DNA of 64,000 nt from NCBI RefSeq assembly GCF_027622875.1, contig NZ_JAPZVP010000001.1, positions 301,142-365,141 on the forward strand, given 5' to 3'. Under the pieces are notes generated by a model that did not search any database, had not been told where the DNA came from, and saw nothing but the letters and a program-made list of their open reading frames with translations. The position numbers were made by a program, and so were the translations under genes. Positions 8,351-18,273 of this stretch are shown piece by piece (the first letter of the stretch is position 1; every line of letters begins with the position of its first letter). The DNA comes from Glycomyces luteolus. GTDB lineage: Bacteria > Actinomycetota > Actinomycetes > Mycobacteriales > Micromonosporaceae.

Positions 8351-8725
8351 ATGACGTTCGACCCCTACGCGCAGCAGCAGTCCCAGCCTCCGGGGATGCA
8401 GCCGCCCCCGGCCTACCCCCAGCAAGCCCCCGGCTACCCCCAGCAGCAGGCCGGGGTCGAGATCAACGGCAAGGCCGTCGCCGCCCTCGTCTGCGGCGTC
8501 CTCTTCTGCACCGGCCTGCTCGGCATCATCTCGCTCGTGCTCGGCAAGAGCGCCCAGCGCGAGATCGACATGGGCATGGGCATCGGCCGCCCGATGGCCA
8601 AGGCCGGACGCGTCCTCGGCTGGATCGGCATCGCCTTCTCGCTGGTCTGGGTGGCCTACTTCGTCATCATGATCTCCGTGATCTCCACAGCCGCGACAAC
8701 GCTCACCAACACCCCGGGGTACTAA
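8351..8725 (+). CDS. DUF4190 family small membrane protein
   Basis: 124 residues: a Pro/Gln-rich cytoplasmic N-terminus (PYAQQQSQPPGMQ and PQQAPGYPQQQAG) followed by two transmembrane helices (AVAALVCGVLFCTGLLGIIS and VLGWIGIAFSLVWVAYFVIM) with the short polar loop LGKSAQREI between them. This is the DUF4190 pattern. Function is unknown. GGAG (8341-8344) lies about 6 nt before the ATG. A second copy of this family lies at 9463. The next gene starts 1 bp after its stop. Confidence 0.75.
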   Translation: MTFDPYAQQQSQPPGMQPPPAYPQQAPGYPQQQAGVEINGKAVAALVCGVLFCTGLLGIISLVLGKSAQREIDMGMGIGRPMAKAGRVLGWIGIAFSLVWVAYFVIMISVISTAATTLTNTPGY

Positions 8726-8726
8726 C

Positions 8727-9434
8727 TTGACTCCCAACGGCTTCCCGCGATCGCGACTGCTCCTCGCCCTCGCGATCGCGGTGCCGTTGGCGGTGCTCGG
8801 CGACGCGATCTGGGTGCGCACCGACCCCGAAGGCCCGCCCTGGCAGGGCCTCGACGACTGGTGGAACGGCCTCGTCGGCAGCCCCGTCGGCAGTCCCCTG
8901 TGGTACGTCGCGGAGTGCTTCAACCTCCTCGGCGGCGCACTCGGCCTCGTCCTCGGCGCGGTCGCGGTGGTGGCGCTGCTCGTCGTGCGGCGCTGGCGTT
9001 CCGCCGTCTACGTTGGTGCGGCGCTGGCGGCTACCAAACTCGTCACCGACGGGCTCAAAGCCGTCGCCGAGCGGCCGCGCCCGACCGACATCACCGTGGA
9101 CACCGGGTCATGGGCGTTTCCCTCCGGGCACGCCTCCCGGATGGCCGCCGTCGTGGTCGTCATCGCCGTCCTGATGGTCCCGGCCCGGCACCTGCAACGC
9201 TGGTGGCCGGTCGCGGTGGTCCTGACCTGCGCCATGATGCTCGCCCGGAACTGGCAGCACGCCCACTGGCTGACCGACACGGTCGCGGGCGCCGCCACCG
9301 GCGCCGCCGTCGCCGTCTTCGTCTGGTGGGCCCTCTCGCCCCTCCTCGACCGCGAACGCGCCCTTCGGGAAGGCGTCGCGCTCGAGACGGCGGATTCGGG
9401 GACACAGGGGACTGGCTCCGAGCACCTAAGCTGA
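8727..9434 (+). CDS. PAP2 family membrane phosphatase
   Basis: 235 residues with several membrane helices. The three PAP2 catalytic motifs are present: K-x5/6-RP (KAVAERPRP, ~residue 112), PSGH (~132) and R-x5-H-x3-D (ARNWQHAHWLTD, ~175-186). The family dephosphorylates lipid phosphates such as undecaprenyl pyrophosphate or phosphatidic acid on the outer membrane face. The start is TTG (8727-8729), 1 bp after the DUF4190 stop, suggesting coupled translation. Confidence 0.85.
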   Translation: MTPNGFPRSRLLLALAIAVPLAVLGDAIWVRTDPEGPPWQGLDDWWNGLVGSPVGSPLWYVAECFNLLGGALGLVLGAVAVVALLVVRRWRSAVYVGAALAATKLVTDGLKAVAERPRPTDITVDTGSWAFPSGHASRMAAVVVVIAVLMVPARHLQRWWPVAVVLTCAMMLARNWQHAHWLTDTVAGAATGAAVAVFVWWALSPLLDRERALREGVALETADSGTQGTGSEHLS

Positions 9435-9462
9435 TGGCAGTTCATTCTGAGAGGTGCCCTAC

Positions 9463-9915
9463 ATGACCACGCCCGACCCGAACTCCCAGCCCCAGGGACC
9501 GCCGCCGTACCAGCCGCCCGTCCCGCCTCCGTACGCGCCGTACCCGCAGCCGCCGCCCTACGGGTATCCGTACGTCCCGCCGCGCCCGACGAACGGCATG
9601 GCGATCGCGGCGATGATCTGCGGCATCGTCGGCGTATGCAGCCCGATCGGCATCCTCGCGCTCATCTTCGGCAACATCGCGAAGCGCCAGATCCGGGAGA
9701 CCGGCGACCAGGGCGACGGCATGGCCACCGCCGGTATCGTGCTCGGCTGGATCGGCGTGGCCGCGACCATCTTCTGGATCGCGTACTACATCTTCGTGTT
9801 CGTGGTCGTCGGCACCGCGGTCAACGAGCTCGAGAACGGCGACTGGTACAGCGACTTCCCGACCGACGACCCGACCTGGGCGTTCAGATTGCTGGGCGGG
9901 TTCGGACGTACGTGA
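9463..9915 (+). CDS. DUF4190 family small membrane protein (second copy)
   Basis: 150 residues: a Pro/Tyr-rich N-terminus (PPPYQPPVPPPYAPYPQ) then two membrane helices (GMAIAAMICGIVGVCSPIGI and TAGIVLGWIGVAATIFWIAY) around the polar loop FGNIAKRQIRETG. It is related to the gene at 8351. The ATG at 9463 is preferred over GTG 9454 because GAGAGG (9449-9454) gives it a normal 8-nt spacing. TAAGCT at 9427-9432 is a plausible -10. Its 3' end overlaps the convergent YrdB-like gene by 32 bp. Confidence 0.75.
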   Translation: MTTPDPNSQPQGPPPYQPPVPPPYAPYPQPPPYGYPYVPPRPTNGMAIAAMICGIVGVCSPIGILALIFGNIAKRQIRETGDQGDGMATAGIVLGWIGVAATIFWIAYYIFVFVVVGTAVNELENGDWYSDFPTDDPTWAFRLLGGFGRT

Positions 9916-10300
9916 TGACCGCCGTGTTCGCGGCCGCGAGGACCGCGAACGCGACGGCCGCCGCCGGGTATCCCACGCCCCACAGCGCCAGCGCGCTGCC
10001 GCCGTACGCGGCCAGCTTGAACACGACGGTCCACGCCGTCGGCAGCGGGTAGCGGGCCCTGGGCGAGACCAGCAGCCCCCACAGGGTCGCGAGGCCGCCG
10101 AAGGCCGCGACGGCGAGCGGGATCCTCGCCCACAGTGCGAGGTCGAGCGTGAGGACCCACCAGACGACGAAGGCGAACATCGCCATCTCCAGCACGAACG
10201 CCAGGAGCGAGTTCAGGAGCACGAGCGTCCGGACCGGGCCCGAGTAGCGGACCCATTCGGGACCGGCGGGGGCGTTCGAGGGGCGTTCGGGTTCGGGCAC
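9884..10300 (-). CDS. YrdB/DUF2568-like membrane protein
   Basis: About 138 residues with four predicted transmembrane segments (LLNSLLAFVLEMAMFAFVVWWV, LWARIPLAVAAFGGLATLW, WTVVFKLAAYGGSALALWGVG, AAVAFAVLAAANTAVIT). The pattern of a Glu in the first helix (FVLEMAMF) and a conserved Leu/Trp tail resembles the YrdB/DUF2568 family of unknown role. The GTG at 10300 is the most likely start; the frame is open further upstream to a TTG at 10351 but that part is not hydrophobic or conserved-looking. Confidence 0.6.
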   Translation of the reverse strand: MPEPERPSNAPAGPEWVRYSGPVRTLVLLNSLLAFVLEMAMFAFVVWWVLTLDLALWARIPLAVAAFGGLATLWGLLVSPRARYPLPTAWTVVFKLAAYGGSALALWGVGYPAAAVAFAVLAAANTAVITYVRTRPAI

Positions 10301-10416
10301 GCGTCCATGATGTCGGTCCGCGCGAGGTGCGGCCGCGCCGGGTGCGACCAAAGTCGGAGTCCGGGATAGGCATCCAGACCGAGGCCGCGAGCGGCCGGAC
10401 GTGATGGGATGGGTCC

Positions 10417-11652
10417 ATGACCAGCCCGCCCCGCCGCAGCGTCCTCAACCTCTGCGCGGTCAAACGCGCCGATGCGATCGCGGCAGTCCTCCTGTTCGCG
10501 GTGGGCTCGCTGCTGCTCGCTCTCGGCAGCTACGAGCGGTTCGGCATCGAGGCGCCGCAATGGGTGCGGTTCATCCCGCTGGCCTTCGTCTGCACGGGCG
10601 TCGTCCTGCGGCGGGCCCGGCCCGGGCTGACCCTCGCCTTGGGCCTCATCGGCTTCGGCGCCGAGGTCGCGATCGGCTTCTCGCTCGCGGTCGTGTTCGT
10701 CTTCACCGACAACCTGTACGCGTACGCCCGCTACGGGTCCCGGCGCGGGCTGCGGATCATGCTGCCGGCGGCGGTCGCGGCGGTGCTCGCGACCGGCGTC
10801 TACGTCGCGGTCGTGGACGGCCGGGCGGCCGCGGTGATCAGCATGCTGGCGATCGCCGCGCTGGTCCTCGCCTCCCCGATCTTCTCGGCGATCATCGTCC
10901 GCCAGGCCCACGAGCGGGCGATGCTCGAGTCCGAACGGGCCGAGCAGACCGCGCGGCTCGCCGACGTGCGCCGCCGTGAAGCGGTCCTGCGCGAGCGCAC
11001 GCTGATGGCGCGCGAGCTGCACGACACCGTCGCGAACTACCTCTCGGCGATCGCGTTGCAGTCCACCGCGCTCCAGGCCCGCAAGGACCTCGACGCCGAG
11101 ACCGTGCGCACTTCCGTGGCGGCGATCCGCTCCTCGAGCGTCGAGGGGCTGGCGGAGCTGCGGCGCATCATCGGCCTGCTGCGCGCGACGGACAACGGGG
11201 CCGGTGAAGAGCTGGCGTCGTTCCGGCTCGACCAGGTGCCGGAGTTGGTCGGACGGATGCGCAAGGTCGGCCTCGAGGTGGCGTTCACCGTGGAGGGGCC
11301 CGAGCGGGCGCTGCCGGGCGAGGTGGAGCTGACCGCGTACCGGGTGGTCCAGGAGGCGTTGACGAACGTGCTCAAGTACGGTTCGGACGCCGCGGTCGCG
11401 ATCCGGTACGGCGACGAGCGGATCACCGTCGAGGTCGAGAACGCGGTCCGTCCCGGCGGGGACGAGGTGCCCAGCGGGGGAGCGGGACTGGTCGGCATGA
11501 CCGAGCGGGTGCGGATCCTCGGCGGCGAGGTGCGGGCCGGGCCGGAGGGCCGCCGCTGGCGCGTCCGCGCCGAGATCCCCGCCGGCGGCCTCGACGAGCC
11601 CGCATCCCCGGCGCCCGCCGGCCGCTTCCCGAAACGGAGTGCACAACGATGA
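10417..11652 (+). CDS. Sensor histidine kinase, NarL/HisKA_3 type
   Basis: 411 residues. Five to six membrane helices fill residues ~20-165, then a short coiled coil (HERAMLESERAEQTARLADVRR) leads to the HisKA_3 dimerisation box ARELHDTVANYLSAI with phospho-acceptor His202. The ATPase domain has N-box VVQEALTNVLKY and G-box GGAGLVGMTERV. The stop overlaps the response-regulator start by 4 bp (ATGA), so the two form one unit. The signal is unknown because the sensor is purely membrane-embedded. Confidence 0.9.
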   Translation: MTSPPRRSVLNLCAVKRADAIAAVLLFAVGSLLLALGSYERFGIEAPQWVRFIPLAFVCTGVVLRRARPGLTLALGLIGFGAEVAIGFSLAVVFVFTDNLYAYARYGSRRGLRIMLPAAVAAVLATGVYVAVVDGRAAAVISMLAIAALVLASPIFSAIIVRQAHERAMLESERAEQTARLADVRRREAVLRERTLMARELHDTVANYLSAIALQSTALQARKDLDAETVRTSVAAIRSSSVEGLAELRRIIGLLRATDNGAGEELASFRLDQVPELVGRMRKVGLEVAFTVEGPERALPGEVELTAYRVVQEALTNVLKYGSDAAVAIRYGDERITVEVENAVRPGGDEVPSGGAGLVGMTERVRILGGEVRAGPEGRRWRVRAEIPAGGLDEPASPAPAGRFPKRSAQR

Positions 11653-12290
11653 TCAAGGTCCTGCTCGCCGACGACCACGCGGCGGTCCGCGCCGGGTTGC
11701 GGATGCTCCTGGACAGCGCCGACGACATCGAGGTGGTCGGCGAGGCCGCCGACGGGGTCGAGGCGGTCGCGCTCGCGAGGGGACTCCGACCCGACGTGGT
11801 CGTCATGGACGTGCGGATGCCCCGCAAGGACGGCATCGCGGCGGCGGCCGAGCTGCGCGGCGTCGCGGACGTGCTGGTGCTGACCAGCTACGGCGAGGAC
11901 GAGAACGTGTTCGACGCGCTCCGGGCCGGGGCGAGCGGGTTCCTGCTCAAGGACGCCGACGCCGAGACCCTGGTGGAGGCGGTGCGCACGATCGCGCGCG
12001 GGGACGGGCTCATCTCCCCGGCGGTCACGCGCGGGCTCATCGCGGAGTTCGCGCGCTCGCGTCCGGCCTACGCGCCGATCGCGGTCGACCACGCGGGGCT
12101 GGCGAACTTGACGCCGCGCGAGACCGAGGTGCTCGCACTCATCGGCGAGGGGATGTCGAACGCGGAGATCGCGGGGGAGCTCGGGATGGCCGAGGCTACG
12201 GTGAAATCCCACGTCACGCGGGTACTCGCGAAACTCGGGCTGGCCAGTCGGGTGCAGGCGGCCATCTTTGCGCGCGAGCAGGCACGCTGA
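11649..12290 (+). CDS. Response regulator, NarL/FixJ family
   Basis: 213 residues: receiver domain with acidic pair DDH (~9-11), phospho-acceptor Asp54 (VVVMDVRMP) and Lys ~103 (LLKDAD), then a LuxR-type HTH (LTPRETEVLALIGEGMSNAEIA, KSHVTRVLAKLGL). Partner of the overlapping histidine kinase. The last codons (REQAR) form the beginning of a tandem repeat that continues beyond the stop. Confidence 0.93.
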   Translation: MIKVLLADDHAAVRAGLRMLLDSADDIEVVGEAADGVEAVALARGLRPDVVVMDVRMPRKDGIAAAAELRGVADVLVLTSYGEDENVFDALRAGASGFLLKDADAETLVEAVRTIARGDGLISPAVTRGLIAEFARSRPAYAPIAVDHAGLANLTPRETEVLALIGEGMSNAEIAGELGMAEATVKSHVTRVLAKLGLASRVQAAIFAREQAR

Positions 12291-12402
12291 GGGCGGGGCC
12301 TTGGCGGACGGCGGTCGGCTCTCGCCCGCGAGCAGGCACATTGACCGCGGGCGGGGCCTTGGCGGACGGCGGTCGGGTCGTCCCTCGCGAACAGGGGCGA
12401 TG
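12272..12402 (+). repeat. ~57-bp imperfect tandem repeat at the end of the response-regulator gene
   Basis: The block CGCGAGCAGGCAC ... GGCGGGGCCTTGGCGGACGG (each part under 20 nt) occurs at about 12272 and again at about 12329. A third partial start, CGCGAACAGG, lies near 12386. The first unit overlaps the 3' coding end of the response regulator. It looks like a local tandem duplication that added non-coding sequence before the arg promoter. Confidence 0.7.
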
Positions 12403-12443
12403 ATCACGTCTCAGCTTCCGGTATACAAGTGCGACGCCCGACC

Positions 12444-12477
12444 TGAATGCTGATACAGTACTCTGCATAGTCATTCA
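12444..12477 (+). promoter_or_regulatory. tandem ARG boxes (ArgR operators)
   Basis: Two sites fit the ARG-box consensus TGnATnnnnATnCA: TGAATgctgATACA (12444-12457) and TGCATagtcATTCA (12464-12477). They are 20 bp apart start to start, on one DNA face as expected for a hexameric repressor. They lie just before the argC ribosome site GGAGG (12482-12486). ArgR is encoded in the same operon, giving arginine feedback. Confidence 0.85.
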
Positions 12478-12492
12478 GCATGGAGGTTTCCA

Positions 12493-13506
12493 GTGACTTT
12501 TCAGGTCGCCGTGGCGGGCGCAAGCGGCTACGCCGGGGGCGAGGTGCTCCGGCTGCTCGCCGACCACCCGCAGCTCGAGGTCGTGGCCGCGGGCGCGCAC
12601 AGCAACGCCGGTGAGTACATCACCGCAGTCCACCCCCACCTCACCGCGTACGGCGACCGACGCTTCACCCCGACCAGCCCGGAAGCCTTCGCGGGCGCCG
12701 ACCTGGTCATCATGACCCTCCCGCACGGGCAGTCGGCCGCGCTGGCCGCCCAGCTCCCGGCAGAGCAGAAGATCGTGGACCTCGGCGCCGACCACCGGCT
12801 CGAGAACGCCGCGGCCTGGGAAGCCTACTACCCGGGCCCGCACGCCGGGACCTGGACATACGGCCTGCCCGAGCTCCCCGGCCAGCGCGAAGCCATCGCC
12901 GCGGCGACGCGGGTCGCCGCGACCGGCTGCTACGCCGTCGCCACGATCCTCGCCCTGCGGCCGCTCCTGGACGCCGGGATCGCCTCGCCCGAGGACGTGG
13001 TGGTCGTCGCGGCCTCCGGCACCTCCGGCGCGGGCAACGCCCCCAAGAAGAGCCTCCTCGCGAGCGAGGTCATGGGCGCGATGAGCCCGTACAAGGTCGG
13101 CGCGCACCAGCACGTGCCCGAGATCAAGCAGGCCTCCGGCGCCGCCTCGATCTCGATGACGCCGCTGCTGGCCCCGATGCCGCGCGGCATCATCTCCACT
13201 GTGACCGCCAAGGCCGCCGCCGAAGTGAACGCCGCCGACGTCCGCGCCGCCCTGTCGAAGGCCTACGACGGCGAGCACTTCGTGCACGTCCTGCGCGAAG
13301 GCCAGTGGCCCTCCACGGCCTCCACGTTCGGCACCAACGCCGTCCAGCTCCAAGGCACCGTGGACAAGGACTCGGGCCGGATCATCGTCACCTCGGCGAT
13401 CGACAACCTCGGCAAGGGCGCGGCCGCGCAGGTCGTGCAGTGCGCCAACCTCATGCTCGGCCTCCCCGAGGCCGCGGGCCTCACCGTGAACGGAGTGGCA
13501 CCGTGA
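12493..13506 (+). CDS. argC: N-acetyl-gamma-glutamyl-phosphate reductase
   Basis: 337 residues. It reduces N-acetylglutamyl phosphate to the semialdehyde with NADPH, the third step of arginine synthesis. The N-terminal Rossmann motif is VAVAGASGYAGGEVLRLL and the catalytic Cys146 sits in AATGCYAVATI. The GTG start follows GGAGG with 6-nt spacing. It is the first gene of argCJBDFRH and directly follows the ARG boxes. Its stop overlaps argJ (GTGA). Confidence 0.97.
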   Translation: MTFQVAVAGASGYAGGEVLRLLADHPQLEVVAAGAHSNAGEYITAVHPHLTAYGDRRFTPTSPEAFAGADLVIMTLPHGQSAALAAQLPAEQKIVDLGADHRLENAAAWEAYYPGPHAGTWTYGLPELPGQREAIAAATRVAATGCYAVATILALRPLLDAGIASPEDVVVVAASGTSGAGNAPKKSLLASEVMGAMSPYKVGAHQHVPEIKQASGAASISMTPLLAPMPRGIISTVTAKAAAEVNAADVRAALSKAYDGEHFVHVLREGQWPSTASTFGTNAVQLQGTVDKDSGRIIVTSAIDNLGKGAAAQVVQCANLMLGLPEAAGLTVNGVAP

Positions 13507-14657
13507 CCGTTACGACCCCCAAGGGCTTCAAGGCCTCCGGCGTCACCGCCGGACTCAAGGCCTCCGGCAAGCCGGACATGGCGCTCGTCGTGAACGAGGG
13601 CCCGCTCCAGGTCGCCGCGGGCCGCTTCACCGGCAACCGCGTGAAGGCCGCCCCGGTCAAGTGGACCCAGCAGGTGCTCACCACCGGGCAGCTCAAGGCC
13701 GTCATCCTCAACTCCGGCGGCGCGAACGCCTGCACCGGCGCGCAGGGCTTCCAGAACACGCACGCCACCGCCGAGAAGACCGCCGAGCTCCTCGGTTGCG
13801 GCGCAGTCGAAATCGCGGTCTGCTCCACCGGCCTCATCGGTGAGCAGCTGCCCATGGGCAAGCTCCTGCCCGGCGTCGAAGCCGCCGCCGCCGCGCTCAC
13901 CGCCGACGGCGGCGAGCAGGCCGCGTCCGCGATCATGACCACCGACACCGTCGCGAAGAACGCCGTCGTCACCAGCCCCGCCGGGTGGTCCGTCGGCGGC
14001 ATCGCCAAGGGCGCGGGCATGCTCGCCCCCGGCCTCGCCACGATGCTCGTCGTGCTCACCACCGACGCCGTCGTCGACCAGCCGCTCGCGGACGCCGCGC
14101 TCGGCACCGCCTGCCGGTACTCGTTCGACCGGCTCGACTCCGACGGCTCGATGTCCACCAACGACACCGTCCTCCTCCTCGCCTCGGGCGCCTCCGGCGT
14201 CGAGGCCGAAGCGGACGCGTTCATCGCGGCGCTCACCGAGCTCTGCCAGGACCTCGCCCAGCAGCTCCTCTCGGACGCCGAAGGCTCCACCAAGGACGTC
14301 ACCATCACCGTCTCGGGCGCCGAGGTCGAGGACGACGCCGTCGAGGTCGCCCGCTGCGTCGCCCGCGACAACCTCGTCAAGACCGCCCTCTTCGGCTCCG
14401 ACCCGAACTGGGGCCGCATCCTCGCCGCCGTCGGCACCTCCAAGGCGCCCTTCGACGCCGACGCGGTCGACGTCGCCGTCAACGGCGTGTGGATCTGCAA
14501 GGCCGGCGCCGCCGGGGAACCGCGCGAACTCGTCGACCTCAAAGGCCGCGACGTGAAGATCGACATCCAGCTCCACAACGGCCCGGCCTCGGCCACCATC
14601 TGGACCAACGACCTGTCCCACGACTACGTTCACGAGAATTCGGCGTACAGCACATGA
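13503..14657 (+). CDS. argJ: Bifunctional ornithine acetyltransferase / N-acetylglutamate synthase
   Basis: 384 residues. It recycles the acetyl group from N-acetylornithine to glutamate. The self-processing motif [13 protein letters not shown] carries the nucleophile Thr180, cleaved after Ala179 to give alpha and beta chains. KGAGMLAP and [17 protein letters not shown] are further signatures. The GTG at 13503 overlaps the argC stop; the frame is open upstream inside argC but only this start gives a normal ArgJ. Confidence 0.97.
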   Translation: MTVTTPKGFKASGVTAGLKASGKPDMALVVNEGPLQVAAGRFTGNRVKAAPVKWTQQVLTTGQLKAVILNSGGANACTGAQGFQNTHATAEKTAELLGCGAVEIAVCSTGLIGEQLPMGKLLPGVEAAAAALTADGGEQAASAIMTTDTVAKNAVVTSPAGWSVGGIAKGAGMLAPGLATMLVVLTTDAVVDQPLADAALGTACRYSFDRLDSDGSMSTNDTVLLLASGASGVEAEADAFIAALTELCQDLAQQLLSDAEGSTKDVTITVSGAEVEDDAVEVARCVARDNLVKTALFGSDPNWGRILAAVGTSKAPFDADAVDVAVNGVWICKAGAAGEPRELVDLKGRDVKIDIQLHNGPASATIWTNDLSHDYVHENSAYST

Positions 14658-15556
14658 GCCTTACCGACGACCTCGCACCGCACCTCCAGAAGGCCCTCGG
14701 CAAGGCCGAGACCCTCATCGAGGCCCTGCCGTGGCTGCAGCGCTTCACCGGCTCCATCGTGGTGGTCAAGTACGGCGGCAACGCCATGATCAACCCCGAG
14801 CTCCAGGCCGCGTTCGCCGCCGACATGGTGTTCCTGCACTACGTCGGCATCAAGCCCGTCGTCGTGCACGGCGGCGGCCCGCAGATCTCCTCCATGCTCG
14901 CGAAGCTCAACATCGCCTCCGAGTTCAAGGGCGGCCTGCGCGTCACCACCCCCGAGGCCGCCGACGTGGTCCGGATGGTCCTGGTCGGCCAGGTCGGCCG
15001 GGAACTGGTGGGGCTCATCAACAACCACGGTCCGTTCGCCGTCGGCATGTCCGGCGAGGACGCCCAGCTGTTCACCGCGAAGCGGCGCTGGGCCGACGTG
15101 GACGGCGAGCAGGTCGACGTCGGCCGCGTCGGCGACGTCGCGTCCGTCAACACCGCCGCCGTGGACGACCTCATCGACGCCGGGCGCATCCCCGTCGTCT
15201 CCACTGTGGCCCTCGACCACGACGGCGTCCTCTACAACCTCAACGCCGACACCGCCGCCGCCGCGCTCGCCGAAGCCCTCGGTGCTCAGAAGCTCATCGT
15301 CCTCACCGACGTCGAAGGCCTCTACGAGAACTGGCCGGACAAGGGCTCGCTCCTGCGGCAGATCACCACCGACAAGCTCGCCGGCCTGCTGCCCTCCCTC
15401 CAAGCGGGCATGGTCCCCAAGATGGAGGCGTGCCTGCGCGCCGTCAAGGGCGGCGTCCCCCAAGCGCACGTCATCGACGGGCGCGTCCCCCACTCCACAC
15501 TGCTGGAGATCTTCACGACCGACGGCGTCGGCACCATGGTCCAGGAGACGAAATGA
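14654..15556 (+). CDS. argB: Acetylglutamate kinase
   Basis: 300 residues. It phosphorylates N-acetylglutamate and is usually the arginine-inhibited step. The amino-acid kinase motifs [17 protein letters not shown] and the nucleotide loop [14 protein letters not shown] are present. The N-terminal helix [19 protein letters not shown] is typical of the arginine-sensitive hexameric form. The ATG overlaps the argJ stop by 4 bp. Confidence 0.97.
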   Translation: MSLTDDLAPHLQKALGKAETLIEALPWLQRFTGSIVVVKYGGNAMINPELQAAFAADMVFLHYVGIKPVVVHGGGPQISSMLAKLNIASEFKGGLRVTTPEAADVVRMVLVGQVGRELVGLINNHGPFAVGMSGEDAQLFTAKRRWADVDGEQVDVGRVGDVASVNTAAVDDLIDAGRIPVVSTVALDHDGVLYNLNADTAAAALAEALGAQKLIVLTDVEGLYENWPDKGSLLRQITTDKLAGLLPSLQAGMVPKMEACLRAVKGGVPQAHVIDGRVPHSTLLEIFTTDGVGTMVQETK

Positions 15557-16755
15557 CCTACACCGAGCAGATCAAGGCCCGGTACACCGCCGCGCTCATG
15601 GGCAACTACGGCCTCCCGCCCGTCGCCATCCGCGAGGGCGAAGGCCGCACCGTGACCGATGTGGACGGCAACACCTACCTCGACATGATCGGCGGCATCG
15701 CCGTCTCCAGCCTGGGCCACAACCACCCCGCGCTGGTCGAGGCCGTGAGCGGCCAGGCCGCCCGCCTCGCCCACACCTCGAACCTCTTCCTGCACGAGAA
15801 GGAGATCGAACTCGCCGAGAAGCTCCTCGAACTGTGGGGCAACCCCGGCAAGGCCTTCCTGTGCAACTCCGGCACCGAGGCCAACGAGGCCGCACTCAAG
15901 CTCGCGATCCTCCACGGCACGGCCACCGGCAAGACCCGGATCGTCGCCACCGAGAACGGCTTCCACGGCCGCACCCTCGGCGCCCTGTCGATCACCGGCA
16001 AGGCCGCGATCCGCGAGCCCTTCGCGCCCTTCGGCCGCGACGTCGTGTTCGTGCCCTACGGCGACATCGACGCCCTCAAGGCCGCCGTCGACGAGACCGT
16101 CGCCGCCGTGTTCCTCGAGCCCACCCAGGGCGAGACCGGCGTCGTCCCCGCCCCGGCCGGATACCTCAAGGCCGCAAGGGAACTCACCGCCGAGCACAAC
16201 GCGCTGCTGATCCTCGACGAGATCCAGTCCGGCTTCGGCCGCACCGGCGCCTGGTTCGCCCACCACGCCGAAGGCATCGTCCCCGACGTCGTGACCCTCG
16301 CCAAGGGCCTCGGCGGCGGCGTCCCGATCGGCGCGGTGCTCGCCACCGACGCGGCCGCCGCGCTCTTCACCAAGGGCGTCCACGGCTCCACGTTCGGCGG
16401 CAACCCGATCGCGTGCGCCGCGTCCCTCGCGGTGATCGACACGATCGAGCGCGACCACCTCTTCGAGAACGTGCTCACCCTCGGGCAGCGCCTCGGCGAC
16501 CGGCTCCTCGCCGACCCGCGGATCACCGAAGTGCGCGGCCAGGCCCTGTGGCGCGGCATCAACCTCTCCGCACCGGTCGCTGTCGAAGCGGTCGAGCACC
16601 TCATCGGCCTCGGCGTGCTCGCCAACGCCCCCCGTCCCGACACGGTCCGGATCGCCCCGCCGCTCACCATCACCGAGTCGGAGCTGGACGCCTTCTGCGA
16701 CAAGCTCATCGAAGCCCTCGACATCGTCATCCCCGCGCCCGGAGGTCGACCGTGA
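15553..16755 (+). CDS. argD: Acetylornithine aminotransferase
   Basis: 400 residues, fold-type I PLP enzyme. It transaminates N-acetylglutamate semialdehyde to N-acetylornithine. [14 protein letters not shown] binds the cofactor phosphate, [14 protein letters not shown] supplies the Asp that contacts the pyridine nitrogen, and Lys251 ([13 protein letters not shown]) forms the Schiff base. The ATG overlaps the argB stop by 4 bp. Confidence 0.97.
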   Translation: MTYTEQIKARYTAALMGNYGLPPVAIREGEGRTVTDVDGNTYLDMIGGIAVSSLGHNHPALVEAVSGQAARLAHTSNLFLHEKEIELAEKLLELWGNPGKAFLCNSGTEANEAALKLAILHGTATGKTRIVATENGFHGRTLGALSITGKAAIREPFAPFGRDVVFVPYGDIDALKAAVDETVAAVFLEPTQGETGVVPAPAGYLKAARELTAEHNALLILDEIQSGFGRTGAWFAHHAEGIVPDVVTLAKGLGGGVPIGAVLATDAAAALFTKGVHGSTFGGNPIACAASLAVIDTIERDHLFENVLTLGQRLGDRLLADPRITEVRGQALWRGINLSAPVAVEAVEHLIGLGVLANAPRPDTVRIAPPLTITESELDAFCDKLIEALDIVIPAPGGRP

Positions 16756-17696
16756 CCGCAAAGCACTCGGCTCCGCCGAACCTGAAGCACTTCCTCAAGG
16801 ACGACGACCTCACCGTCGTGCAGCAGGCCGAGGTCCTCGACCTCGCCGCGAAGATGAAGGCCGACCGCTACGCCTACCCCGCGCTCGCGGGCCCCAAGTC
16901 CGTCGCGGTCGTCTTCGAGAAGCCCTCCACCCGGACCCGCCTCTCCTTCGACATCGGCATCGCCGAGCTCGGCGGCCACTCGGTCGTGATCGACGCCCAG
17001 TCCACGCAGCTCGGACGCGGCGAGACCGTCGCCGACACCGCGCGGGTCCTCTCGCGGTACGTGAGCGCCATCGTGATCCGCACCTTCGGCGACGACCGCA
17101 TCGAGGAGCTCGCCGCGAACGCGACCGTCCCGGTCGTCAACGCGCTCACCGACGGCTGGCACCCCTGCCAGCTCCTCGCCGACCTCCAGACCATCGCCGA
17201 GCACAAGCCGCTGAAGGGCACGAGCATCGCCTACCTCGGCGACGCCGCGTTCAACATGGGCAACTCCACGGTGATCGCCTGCTCGATGGCGGGCATGCAC
17301 GTCCGCGTCGGTGCTCCCGAGGGCTACCAGCCCGCGCCCGAGGTCCTGGCCCGCGCGTCCGCGATCAACACGTCGACCGGCGGCTCCGTCGTCGTCACCG
17401 AGGACCCGGTCGAGGCCGTCTCCGGCGCGGACGTCGTCTCGACCGACGCCTGGGTCTCGATGGGCATGGCCGACAGCGAGAAGCGCATCGGGGAGCTCAC
17501 CCCCTACCAGCTCAACGGGGCACTTCTCGATCACGCCGCCGACGACGCGATCGTCCTCCACTGCCTCCCCGCCCACCGTGGCGAGGAGATCACCGACGAG
17601 GTCATGGACGGCCCGCACTCGCGCGTGTTCGACCAGGCCGAGAACCGGCTCCACGCCCAGAAGGCCCTCCTCGCCTGGCTGCTCAAGGAGCGGTGA
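16752..17696 (+). CDS. argF: Ornithine carbamoyltransferase
   Basis: 314 residues. It makes citrulline from ornithine and carbamoyl phosphate. STRTR (residues ~59-63) binds carbamoyl phosphate, HPCQ (~138-141) and HCLPAHRG near the C-terminus complete the active site. The GTG start overlaps the argD stop by 4 bp. Confidence 0.97.
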   Translation: MTAKHSAPPNLKHFLKDDDLTVVQQAEVLDLAAKMKADRYAYPALAGPKSVAVVFEKPSTRTRLSFDIGIAELGGHSVVIDAQSTQLGRGETVADTARVLSRYVSAIVIRTFGDDRIEELAANATVPVVNALTDGWHPCQLLADLQTIAEHKPLKGTSIAYLGDAAFNMGNSTVIACSMAGMHVRVGAPEGYQPAPEVLARASAINTSTGGSVVVTEDPVEAVSGADVVSTDAWVSMGMADSEKRIGELTPYQLNGALLDHAADDAIVLHCLPAHRGEEITDEVMDGPHSRVFDQAENRLHAQKALLAWLLKER

Positions 17697-18241
17697 TGAA
17701 CCAACCGACCACGAAGGCGGCCCGCCAGGCCCGCATCGTCGAGCTGATCTCGGGCCGACCGATCCGCTCGCAGACCGAGCTCGCGAACCTCCTCGCCGAC
17801 GACGGCATCGAGGCCACCCAGGCCACGCTCTCGCGCGACCTCGAAGAGCTCGGCGCGGTCAAGGTGCGCGGTACCGACGGCGGCAGCGCCGTCTACTCGA
17901 TCTTCGCGGAAGGCGAACGGCCCCTTCGCGACACCGAGGTCGCCTCCGACCGCCTCCAGCGGCTCCTGCGCGAACTGCTCGTCGGCGCCGACCACTCAGG
18001 AAACATGGCGGTCCTGCGCTGCCCGCCCGGCGCGGCCCAGTACCTCGCCAGCGCCATCGACCGCTCCGGCCTCTCGGACGTCATCGGCACGATCGCCGGG
18101 GACGACACGATCGCCGTGATCGCCCGCGACGGCGTCACGGGCGCCCACGTGGCCGACCAGATGCTGCACTGGGCCGGCAAGGGGCCCGATCCATACGCCA
18201 ACGACGAGCCTGTGAACAACGCCAAGGAGCACCAGCAATGA
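17696..18241 (+). CDS. argR: Arginine repressor
   Basis: 181 residues. The N-terminal winged helix ([47 protein letters not shown]) binds ARG boxes. The C-terminal domain ([35 protein letters not shown]) forms the hexamer and binds arginine. The ATG at 17696 shares one base with the argF stop and has AAGGAG (17685-17690) at correct distance; GTG 17693 is too close. It likely represses its own operon through 12444-12477. Confidence 0.95.
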   Translation: MNQPTTKAARQARIVELISGRPIRSQTELANLLADDGIEATQATLSRDLEELGAVKVRGTDGGSAVYSIFAEGERPLRDTEVASDRLQRLLRELLVGADHSGNMAVLRCPPGAAQYLASAIDRSGLSDVIGTIAGDDTIAVIARDGVTGAHVADQMLHWAGKGPDPYANDEPVNNAKEHQQ

Positions 18242-18273
18242 CCGTGAAGCACACTGAGGGGGACGCGGCGTAA
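18238..18273 (+). CDS. 11-codon micro-ORF bridging argR and argH
   Basis: ATG at 18238 overlaps the argR stop by 4 bp (ATGA), and its TAA (18271-18273) shares one base with the argH ATG (TAATG). It encodes [11 protein letters not shown] and has AAGGAG upstream inside argR. This arrangement could carry ribosomes from argR to argH. It occupies the place of argG in the common actinobacterial order argCJBDFRGH, so it may be a scar of argG loss. Confidence 0.4.
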   Translation: MTVKHTEGDAA

